A DNA stretch of 64,000 nt from Desulfobacter vibrioformis DSM 8776 (GTDB lineage: Bacteria; Desulfobacterota; Desulfobacteria; Desulfobacterales; Desulfobacteraceae): NCBI RefSeq assembly GCF_000745975.1, contig NZ_KN050796.1:120635-184634 (forward strand), read 5' to 3'. Positions within the stretch are counted from its first letter, which is position 1. Each line of letters starts with the position of its first letter. Made by a program: the position numbers and the translations under genes. This document shows, piece by piece, positions 51,374 to 59,013 of the stretch. The notes beneath the pieces are model-generated. The model did not search any database. It was not told the DNA's origin and was given only the letters and a program-made list of their open reading frames with translations.

Positions 51374-53485
51374 ATGGAGAAAGGTTACAAATTTGTTTTT
51401 CTGTTTGTATGGATCGCATCGCTGTTTTTTATCGATCAGCTCACGTTTCCCTCAGGGGTTGTTGCTGAGGAACAGGCGGCCGGAAGCGTTTCATCCAGGA
51501 GTTCCGTTAATCTGGGAGAGATTACCGTTACTGCAGAAAAACAGGAGAAAAATGCCCAGGATGTCTCAACAAGCATGACTGTAATAGACTCCCTTGGTAT
51601 CGAAGATAAAAAACTTGAGTCTGTATCTGATTTTATCGATTTTATCCCTAATATGATTAGTTTTGAAGATCATTATGGCTTGTCGAACAGTATCTCGGCC
51701 CGCGGTATTTCCGCCCCTCTGTCCACAAGAGGCGCTTCATCAGTGGGAATGTATATCGACGGCGTTCCGGTATTGAGTAGCTTCGGAATGGAAGAAGGAC
51801 TTATAAATGTCGAACGTATAGAGGTATTGCGGGGTCCCCAGGGGACGTTATACGGCAAAAATACGGAAGTCGGTGCCATCAATATCATTTCCCGGCAACC
51901 TGACAACCAGTTTGCAGCAAGGGTGTCGACAGAAGTCGGCCAATGGCTGTCTTCTGATTCGGGAGACAAGATCGTAGGGGGCGCGTCATTGGGTGCCAGC
52001 GGTCCTATTCTCAACGATAAGTTGTTTTTTGAGATGGCAGGATCGTACAAACATAAAGATGGTTATCTACATAACACTTATAGTGATGACTCTGAATTTG
52101 AGCGCGAGAACTATTTCGGCAGGCTGAAGCTGCGGTGGATGCCAACCGAGCGGCTTGATATGTCGCTTATATTATCATCTATTAGATATGAATTAGACGG
52201 CGATATCAATTGGTATCTGTCGGATATCGGTGCTGGCTATTTCGGGAGTGCCTCGCCCTCCCGAGGCCAGGTAGAATCGGAGTTCGAAGGCTGGCAAGAG
52301 ACCAAAAGCCAGACCCAGTCATTGAAACTTTCTTATGCCCTTACCGATACGATAGATTTTACCTCGATTACTTCTAGAAAAGAAACTACCCTTGAAAATG
52401 CATTTGACTATGATTTGACATCTGCTCATATAATGAATGGATACTGGGACCCTTTTTCATCTGAAAAGATTTCTCAGGAAATTCGGTTGGACTCGACATC
52501 GAATCGACTCAATTGGGTTGCCGGTGTATATTACGATACGGATGACACAGAAATAAGATACAGGCAGGATTCGATGTATCCTTCAATGTTTTATGATCTT
52601 AACGCTGACCAGACCGGTGAAGCATATGCGATTTTCGGACAGGTTGGATATTTTCTAACTGAAAAGTTTAAACTCATCGGCGGCTTGCGATATGATCACC
52701 AGGACGCCGAAATGGACAGGTATCTACCAATTCAAGGGACAATCGAAGACTCATGGGAACGCCTGACGCCTAAAATAACTGCAGAATATCATGCTACGCC
52801 TGATATGCTGTTATATGCCGATGTGTCCGAAGGGTTCCGCACCGGCGGATTTAACGGTCTGGCCACTGATCCGGAATATTACAGCTTTGATGAGGAGTCG
52901 TTGTGGGCATACGAACTTGGCATGAAAAGCCTTTTCATGAATAAACGCATCATGCTCAACGCAGCCTTTTTCTACATGGAAATCAGTGACATGCAAGTTG
53001 ATGAATGGGTTGATCTTAACACCGCTTTGATTACCAATGCTGCAGAAGCCACATCATGGGGCCTGGAGCTTGATGTTACCGCGCGTATTACAGACACCCT
53101 GACCCTCATGGGCGGATTCGGGTACACCAATGTTGAGTTTGACGAATTCAGTGATGCCGGAGGCGATTATTCCGGGAATAAAAATCCTTTTGCGCCGGAT
53201 TATACGTTTAATGTCGGTTTGCAGTACCGGAACACCAAAGGGTATTTTGCCAGGATAGATCTGATTGGTTATGGAAAAACCTATTACGACAAGGCTAACG
53301 AGTATTCAAGGGATCCATACGAAGTCGTCAATGTCAAAATCGGTTACGAAACTGATCGTTTTGACATCTACCTCTATGGCAAAAATATTTTTGACCAAGA
53401 GTACGATATTCCTTACACGAGCGGTATGTACATGCTCCAAAGTGAACCTGGCGAAGTTGGTCTGCAGATTGTAAGCCGGTTTTAA
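51374..53485 (+). CDS. TonB-dependent outer-membrane receptor (metallophore type)
   Basis: 703 residues with a signal peptide (about 1-31), a TonB-box-like EITVTAEK, a plug domain (VSDFIDFIPNM, then YIDGVPV and VERIEVLRGPQGTLYGKNTEVGAINI) and a barrel ending in SRF. It is the likely importer of the metal-loaded cluster product across the outer membrane, because of its position between the biosynthetic genes and feoAB. The best visual resemblance is to ferric siderophore/FyuA-like receptors, but the ligand cannot be read from sequence. GAGGAG precedes the ATG and a cluster repeat lies immediately upstream. A related fragment occurs at 56410-56826. Confidence 0.92.
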   Translation: MEKGYKFVFLFVWIASLFFIDQLTFPSGVVAEEQAAGSVSSRSSVNLGEITVTAEKQEKNAQDVSTSMTVIDSLGIEDKKLESVSDFIDFIPNMISFEDHYGLSNSISARGISAPLSTRGASSVGMYIDGVPVLSSFGMEEGLINVERIEVLRGPQGTLYGKNTEVGAINIISRQPDNQFAARVSTEVGQWLSSDSGDKIVGGASLGASGPILNDKLFFEMAGSYKHKDGYLHNTYSDDSEFERENYFGRLKLRWMPTERLDMSLILSSIRYELDGDINWYLSDIGAGYFGSASPSRGQVESEFEGWQETKSQTQSLKLSYALTDTIDFTSITSRKETTLENAFDYDLTSAHIMNGYWDPFSSEKISQEIRLDSTSNRLNWVAGVYYDTDDTEIRYRQDSMYPSMFYDLNADQTGEAYAIFGQVGYFLTEKFKLIGGLRYDHQDAEMDRYLPIQGTIEDSWERLTPKITAEYHATPDMLLYADVSEGFRTGGFNGLATDPEYYSFDEESLWAYELGMKSLFMNKRIMLNAAFFYMEISDMQVDEWVDLNTALITNAAEATSWGLELDVTARITDTLTLMGGFGYTNVEFDEFSDAGGDYSGNKNPFAPDYTFNVGLQYRNTKGYFARIDLIGYGKTYYDKANEYSRDPYEVVNVKIGYETDRFDIYLYGKNIFDQEYDIPYTSGMYMLQSEPGEVGLQIVSRF

Positions 53486-53758
53486 GAAAACGGTGAGGGC
53501 TGGTGCTCATAGGGAGTTTTGAATTTTGTTCAATGAAGAAAATAACACATCAACGCATAAATCAGCCCCCAATACACAACCCTAATTAACCCCAACGTTG
53601 CATAAACTTTTTTTACCCTTCGGCGTTATCAAGCTTTTGCGGTAGTTGACTGCAGCGGCAAGCGTGATGCCTTGAAGCTAAAACCCCCCATGACTTCTGC
53701 AACGATGGGGTTAATGACGGGTTTCAAAACTTTTTTAACCAATTTTCAGGAGAGAATT
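53486..53758. other. Intergenic region before feoA
   Basis: It holds a short match to the sequence preceding repeat copy 2 (CCAACGTTGCATAAAC near 53591) and a CCCCAT/ATGGGG inverted repeat near 53687-53712. No Fur-box-like sequence or gene is evident. Confidence 0.45.
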
Positions 53759-53995
53759 ATGATTCCCTTAACCTGGCTTAGGGCTTGGGAGGTGGGTGTG
53801 GTTCAAGATATCTCAGGAAAGCCCGGATTTGTCAGCAGAATATCTGCAACCGGCTTTTCTTTAAATACAGAAGTTAAGATGATACGGAACTGGAAATGGG
53901 GTCCTTTGATCATTTTTTTACGTGATACACAAATCGCCTTGGGCCGCACTGAAGCTGGAAATATTATGGTGAGGAAAAAATCAGAATCAAAATGA
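53759..53995 (+). CDS. feoA: FeoA-like SH3-domain protein
   Basis: 78 residues forming a FeoA-type SH3-like domain (an ISATGFSLNTEVKMIRN core, then FLRDTQIALGR). FeoA is a cytoplasmic partner of the ferrous-iron permease FeoB. ATG at 53759 follows AGGAGAGAATT. The longer frame from 53672 adds residues with no pattern. It overlaps feoB by four bases (ATGA), which supports the assignment. Its presence beside a metallophore cluster suggests that iron is the relevant metal, although Feo proteins are common in anaerobes. Confidence 0.85.
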   Translation: MIPLTWLRAWEVGVVQDISGKPGFVSRISATGFSLNTEVKMIRNWKWGPLIIFLRDTQIALGRTEAGNIMVRKKSESK

Positions 53996-56028
53996 AAGCA
54001 AACAACGTCATCGTCTTGGCAGGACAGCCGAATACCGGAAAATCTTCTATTTTCAACAGACTTACCGGTTCAAACCAGCATGTTGGTAACTGGCCGGGTA
54101 AAACAGTAGAAAAAAAAGAAGGGGCTTTTAAATTCAAAGGCCACCTCTATCAATTGGTTGATTTGCCCGGGACTTACAGCCTGACCGCAAACTCGGCCGA
54201 AGAGATAATCACCAGGGATTATATCATAAAAAAGCATCCTGACGTTTTGGTGGTTGTGGTTGATGCATCACAATTAGAGCGAACACTTTATCTTGCCGCA
54301 GAAACATCCATGCTGCCGGTTAAGACAATTGTTGCCTTGAACATGACCGACATTGCCGAAAGGGAGGGTCGTAAAATTTGCCATGAAGCAATGGGAAAAC
54401 AAATGGGTGTGACGGTTATCCCGATGGTTGCATCAAAAAACATAGGATTTTCAGAACTTCTCGAAGCGATAAAAAAGAGTGTTGAAAACCATGATCCAGA
54501 TGAAAGACCAATACAGCAGGAATTTGAAGGAGAAGTGCTTGCACGGTTAAATGAAGTCAAAGGCCTCATCAAAGGACTTGTTCCTTCGCCCTTCACCGAA
54601 GATTGGATGGCGCTTAAACTGATGGAAGATGACAGGGAAGTACGGGAAATAATGAGAAAACGGTTGGGTCCTGACCAATGTTTACATCTGGATAAAATTA
54701 TAAACAATGGTCTTGCGTTGCTTGTAGCAGACTCAAGATATAAATGGATCCAAAAAATTATAGACGCATCAGAGACAAAGTCCCATGACACAAAAAGCCT
54801 TTTGGATAAGCGTAACAAATTTGACAAAGTTGCCACCCATCCGGTATGGGGGATATTTGTGGCCCTGGGTATACTATTTTTCGCAATTGTTGCAGCAATG
54901 AGCATCGGCAGTTTAGGATTACCTTTTCTAAAAATAGTTTCTCTTGCCTCGGATGGGGCTCGGATTTTACTGGGACCTGGGCCTGAATGGCTTAGTTCCA
55001 TGATGGCAGACGGACTTATTGTTGGCGTCGGGATAGCGACGGCCCTGTCATTTTTTTTAATGGGCGTATTTATTGTAGTCGGCTTTTTGGAAGATGTGGG
55101 GTATTTGCCTCGCCTGGCCTATGTTTTTGATTTGTTCATGCATGGCATAGGTTTGCATGGAAAATCTTTCATGCCTTTTTTAATGGGATTTTGCTGCAAT
55201 ATCAGCGGTGTATTGGGCACCCGTGTTGTTGATTCATGGCGGCAGCGTCTTATAACCGTGCTCCTGATCCCTATTATTCCCTGCTATGGGATCTGGGCAG
55301 TGGTCAGTTTTATCGGCACAATTTTTTTGGGCGTAAAAACCCCCATGGTTGTTTTGGCCCTTTTGATAACAGCAGCGCTTCATTTAGCCCTGACCTCTTT
55401 TCTGCTGCGGCGTTTTATTGTGAAAGGAGAAAGCACAGGGCTGATTATGGAGCTGCCCCCTTATCACAAGCCAAACTTTAAAACGATCTGGACTTATGCC
55501 TGGACAAATGAGAAGGGATATTTAAAACGTGGTTTTTCCATCATTGCCATGGCGTCTTTTATCGTCTGGTTTTTTTCTTATTTCCCTGAGGGCAAAATCG
55601 AAACCAGTTTTTTAGCATCCACAGGCAGCTTCTTAAATCCAATTGGAAATCTGATGGGGTGCGACTGGAAACTTATGGCAGCTTTGATTGTATCCGTGAT
55701 GGCAAAAGAGTCCGCCCTTCCGGCCATTGCTATTTTATATGGCACAGGACAGGGTCTGTCATCAATAACAGGACTGGCGTCGATTACATCAGGTGGAGAA
55801 CATACGCATAACGAACTGGCTTCAATCCTGATGCAATCCATCAGCCCAGAATCTGCACTGGCGTTTTTATTTGCCTTGACATTCTCAATACCTTGCTCGG
55901 CCACGATCTCGGTATTATATACCGAAACAAGGTCATTAAAATGGACCGCAGGTGCATCAGCTTATTACACACTGTCAAGCCTTGTGGCCGGAATTCTTGC
56001 TTACCAAGCAGCTCTGCTGATTTTTTAA
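53992..56028 (+). CDS. feoB: Ferrous iron transport GTPase-permease FeoB
   Basis: 678 residues. The N-terminal G domain shows G1 GQPNTGKSS, G3 DLPG and G4 NMTD; the C-terminal part has about eight to ten hydrophobic helices. The first Gate motif reads GFCCNISGVLGTR, where many FeoB proteins have GFGCNVPA, and keeps the Cys-Asn pair. The second half includes MAKESALPAIAILYG and FSIPCSATISVLYTE. It imports Fe(II) across the inner membrane, the form expected for an anaerobe. It is shorter than E. coli FeoB, mainly through compact loops. It is coupled to feoA and followed by a FeoC-like gene. Confidence 0.93.
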   Translation: MKANNVIVLAGQPNTGKSSIFNRLTGSNQHVGNWPGKTVEKKEGAFKFKGHLYQLVDLPGTYSLTANSAEEIITRDYIIKKHPDVLVVVVDASQLERTLYLAAETSMLPVKTIVALNMTDIAEREGRKICHEAMGKQMGVTVIPMVASKNIGFSELLEAIKKSVENHDPDERPIQQEFEGEVLARLNEVKGLIKGLVPSPFTEDWMALKLMEDDREVREIMRKRLGPDQCLHLDKIINNGLALLVADSRYKWIQKIIDASETKSHDTKSLLDKRNKFDKVATHPVWGIFVALGILFFAIVAAMSIGSLGLPFLKIVSLASDGARILLGPGPEWLSSMMADGLIVGVGIATALSFFLMGVFIVVGFLEDVGYLPRLAYVFDLFMHGIGLHGKSFMPFLMGFCCNISGVLGTRVVDSWRQRLITVLLIPIIPCYGIWAVVSFIGTIFLGVKTPMVVLALLITAALHLALTSFLLRRFIVKGESTGLIMELPPYHKPNFKTIWTYAWTNEKGYLKRGFSIIAMASFIVWFFSYFPEGKIETSFLASTGSFLNPIGNLMGCDWKLMAALIVSVMAKESALPAIAILYGTGQGLSSITGLASITSGGEHTHNELASILMQSISPESALAFLFALTFSIPCSATISVLYTETRSLKWTAGASAYYTLSSLVAGILAYQAALLIF

Positions 56029-56096
56029 AAGCCTGCACTTGCCTGTTACGCAGCTGTTTTTCAACTATAAAATCACTACTTTTTCAAAGAGGTTAA

Positions 56097-56390
56097 ATGT
56101 TAATCAATCTTATTAGTTTGCTCTCTAAAAATAAGGTTTACCTGGAGGCTACTCTGGCGGATAACCTTGGCGTAGGCCAAACAATGCTTGGGCAATTGAT
56201 CCATGAACTTATCTACCGCGGATATGTGGAAAAAATTTATGTGCCCTTGGATGCCGGCAGGTGTAATCATTGCACGTCACAATGTATTTCCAAGAATGCT
56301 GCTGAAAATCAGTGTATCGCATGGTCATTAACAGAAAAAGGCAAGGCTTTGTTTAAAAAAAATAACCAGATTTTTTCCAATAACACATAA
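56097..56390 (+). CDS. FeoC-like winged-helix protein with Cys cluster
   Basis: 97 residues: an N-terminal winged helix (NLGVGQTMLGQLIHELIYRGYVEKI) and four cysteines in C-x2-C-x3-C and a fourth after nine residues, a layout like the Fe-S-binding loop of FeoC-type regulators. Position directly after feoB supports this. It probably modulates FeoB stability or feo expression in response to iron or oxygen. AGAGGTTAA precedes the ATG as a moderate ribosome-binding site. Confidence 0.75.
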   Translation: MLINLISLLSKNKVYLEATLADNLGVGQTMLGQLIHELIYRGYVEKIYVPLDAGRCNHCTSQCISKNAAENQCIAWSLTEKGKALFKKNNQIFSNNT

Positions 56391-56409
56391 ACATAATCAG
56401 GATGATCCA

Positions 56410-56826
56410 AACCAATATAGACCCAATGTCATAAGGTTAAGAAACTTTGCTGGACCCCCACGGATAAACTCGGTGTTTCATTCATTGCCTCATGTATTGA
56501 CTACGATAACGACGGCCCGAATATGGGAATGAGCGAGCAAGGCGCAGCGGCAGATTACGTGCCATATTCCGGGTACCACATGGAAGCTTCAAACATAGAG
56601 GCATACAACGATTCAGAGAAGAGTTCCCAAGCCCTTAAAGTCGAATATGATCTCACCGAAAAAATAAAGTTGACATCTGTTACGGCCAGAACTGAGTTTG
56701 ATGATGTAAAGTTAACGGATTTTGATTTCAGCCAGGCAAATGTCTTCCATTCACAAACGGATTATACGTTGGAAAACATTTCCCAGGAGGTAAGGCTCAA
56801 TTATACCAGGAACCGGTTAAAGTGGT
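56410..56826 (+). pseudogene. Remnant of a TonB-dependent receptor
   Basis: The reading frame from about 56452 (LCWTPTDKLGVSFIA, then EYDLTEKIKLTSVTARTEFD and ENISQEVRLNYTRNRLKW) matches the middle of the receptor at 51374 (LRWMPTERLDMSLIL; EIRLDSTSNRLNW). Upstream, the matching sequence appears in another frame with a stop, so there is at least one frameshift. The plug and N-terminus are missing. The 3' end is cut by the IS200-like element, and no continuation is found beyond it. It is a decayed second receptor gene. Confidence 0.75.
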
Positions 56827-57450
56827 TAATTAATCGCATTAAACCACCAGCTCTGCTGGTGTGATCCTGATAGGCTCCGCCGACCAGACGAGGTAAACTT
56901 TCTTCCCGAGGGCCCTCAAAAGGGCAGGTCGGGAAGGAAGTTTGTATGAAAGAATACGAGAGTTTATCGCATGTTAGATGGGAATGTAAATATCATATTG
57001 TATGGGTACCAAAATATAGGCGGAAAACATTGTATGGCCAGGTGAGACGGAGATTTGGTGAGATAACGCGAGACTTATGCCGTCAAAAGGGTATTGAATT
57101 GGTTGAGGGGCATGCAATGCCGGATCATGTTCATTTATGCCTTTCAATACCGCCGAAATACAGTATTTCATATGTGGTTGGTTACTTGAAAAGAAAAAGT
57201 GCAATCCGGTTGCACCAAGATTTTTCGAATAAGATGAGAGGTTCAAAGAGTTTTTGGGCGAGAGGTTATTTTGTGAATACGGTAGGGTTAGACGAAAACC
57301 AAGTACGTCAATATATCCGACACCAAGAAAGTACAGAAAATCGACAAATGGAATTTGATTTCGAAAATAAATAAGAAGTAACAATCTGCGACAGGCCCCT
57401 TTCATGGGCCCTCTTCAAGCTACCGGCTATGCCGGTAGTTTGTGACTTTT
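56827..57450 (+). mobile_element. IS200/IS605-family insertion element (tnpA only)
   Basis: The left end has a 7-base hairpin CACCAGC-tct-GCTGGTG (56845-56861), and the right end has CTACCGGC-tat-GCCGGTAG (57420-57438), typical sub-terminal hairpins of IS200-type elements. A second hairpin (56902-56936, CTTCCCGA/TCGGGAAG) covers the region just before the transposase start and could limit its translation. The exact ends are estimated from where receptor homology stops and where hairpins lie. Confidence 0.8.
56946..57374 (+). CDS. tnpA: IS200/IS605-family transposase TnpA
   Basis: 142 residues, the normal length for the Y1 HUH transposases. The HUH motif is visible as DHVHLCLSIPP, and the catalytic Tyr as the Y of QYIRHQE. 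The N-terminus (CKYHIVWVPKYRRK) is characteristic of the family. It is apparently intact. GGAAGGAAG precedes the ATG but is partly held in the hairpin at 56902-56936, as in IS200. No TnpB gene accompanies it. Confidence 0.95.
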   Translation: MKEYESLSHVRWECKYHIVWVPKYRRKTLYGQVRRRFGEITRDLCRQKGIELVEGHAMPDHVHLCLSIPPKYSISYVVGYLKRKSAIRLHQDFSNKMRGSKSFWARGYFVNTVGLDENQVRQYIRHQESTENRQMEFDFENK

Positions 57451-57475
57451 AAATTGAAAGAACAGGTATTTTGCC

Positions 57476-58867
57476 ATGCACAAAGACAAACAAAAAACGA
57501 TGATTTTAAATGAAAATCTGTGGCAGGTTATGTTTAAACTGTCATGGCCGGCAGTGATCGCCATGGTCCTGCACGGTCTCAACTCCCTTTTTGACGCTGT
57601 TTTTGTTGGACGTTTTGTGGGAGAAACGGCCTTTGCCGGATTATCACTTGCCTATCCGTTAAGCATGTTATTCCTTGGCATAGGTTCGCTGATAGGTGTC
57701 GGCGCAGGTTCCGCATTGAGTATTGCCCTAGGCGCAAATGACTATGGCACCCAAAGAAAGATCCTTGGAAATGTGAATTACATGAATCTGGCATACGGTT
57801 TTTTTGTAACCGTTTTAGGCCTGCTGTTTTCCACAATGTTGATTAAAATGATGGGGGGCAGGGGCAATGAACTGCAGTTTGGCGTTGATTATTTCAGGGT
57901 AACCTTATACGGGTCTGTTTTCTGGATCGCAGGGCTTTCGGGCAACATGATTGTGCGGGCAGAGGGGAAGATGGGCTATGCAGCCGTGATGATGGCCCTG
58001 GGGCTCGTTGTAAACATCCTGGCCAATTATATTCTGATCGTTGTATTTAATTTTGGGGTCAAGGGCGCGGCATGGGGTACTAATCTGGCTATGCTGGTAT
58101 ATACGCTGGTATTTTTTATCTATGCAGGAAAAATGAAAACATCGTTTGACGCAAGGCCCTTTTCCATACGCCGGGACAAATTAATCATCAAGTCCATTCT
58201 GTCCATGGGTATGCCGTCGCTTATCATGTCTGTCATGGGCCTTATCCAGGGAATTGTTGTTCTTAACGCCCTGAGCCGATTCGGTACAACAGGTGATGTG
58301 GCATTTTACGGCATCGTTTTCAGAATTCATCTACTCATGCTGACGCCGATAATCGGTCTGATGCGTGCCCTTCAGCCGGCCATCGGAATTAATTTCGGGG
58401 CTGAAAAATACGACAGGGTCATAAACAGTTTCAATATCTTTGCAGTCGCAGCCACCGTAATCATGGTGCCGTTCTGGTTGGCAATGATGATTTCCCCCCA
58501 ATTTGTGCTGAATATAATTCTGCCGGCAAAAGAATTTCTTTCTTCTGATTTGGCCAATTTCAGAATTTTCATGTTCTTGCTTCCGGTACTTCCGCTGATT
58601 TTTATGGCCATGACTTTTTTCCCCGCAATCAACAACGCAAACCCCGCTTCTATCATAGGGATAGCGCGTCAACTGGTATTCTATGTCCCCGTAATGCTTA
58701 CGTTGCCTCGATTTTTTGGTGTTAAGTGGGTCTACATCGGCTCGTTTCTTATCGACCTGGTAATAACGATATGGACTTTTGCACTGGTAACAGCAGAATT
58801 TAAAAAACTGCGGCAAGGGAACGTAAAACAGCCGTTAACTGAGGTGTCATCCGGCAAAGAAGCATAA
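57476..58867 (+). CDS. MATE-family efflux transporter
   Basis: 463 residues with about twelve hydrophobic helices in two similar halves. Typical MATE pieces are the start LWQVMFKLSWPAVIAMVLHGLNS, DAVFVGRFVGETAFAGL and GVGAGSALSIALGA, then a second-half LIQGIVVLNALSRFG. It uses an ion gradient to export small molecules. Its place between feo and RND/ABC genes of the cluster suggests product export or self-protection, but this is positional inference. Only a weak AGGT precedes the ATG at 57476. Confidence 0.9.
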   Translation: MHKDKQKTMILNENLWQVMFKLSWPAVIAMVLHGLNSLFDAVFVGRFVGETAFAGLSLAYPLSMLFLGIGSLIGVGAGSALSIALGANDYGTQRKILGNVNYMNLAYGFFVTVLGLLFSTMLIKMMGGRGNELQFGVDYFRVTLYGSVFWIAGLSGNMIVRAEGKMGYAAVMMALGLVVNILANYILIVVFNFGVKGAAWGTNLAMLVYTLVFFIYAGKMKTSFDARPFSIRRDKLIIKSILSMGMPSLIMSVMGLIQGIVVLNALSRFGTTGDVAFYGIVFRIHLLMLTPIIGLMRALQPAIGINFGAEKYDRVINSFNIFAVAATVIMVPFWLAMMISPQFVLNIILPAKEFLSSDLANFRIFMFLLPVLPLIFMAMTFFPAINNANPASIIGIARQLVFYVPVMLTLPRFFGVKWVYIGSFLIDLVITIWTFALVTAEFKKLRQGNVKQPLTEVSSGKEA

Positions 58868-59013
58868 TTGGTGTCCTATTCAAATTTCCTGGTAATGGAC
58901 ATTATTCAAAAATATAACCATCTGTAAATAAAATATTTTTTAAAATCAAAAATGAATTTTACCATGGTTTTCGAAGGCGTTTATTTATTATGACAAGGAG
59001 TAAAAATTTAATC

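Noticed and set aside
53672..53758. N-terminal extension of FeoA
   Set aside because: The extension matches nothing, and the ATG at 53759 has the proper ribosome-binding site.
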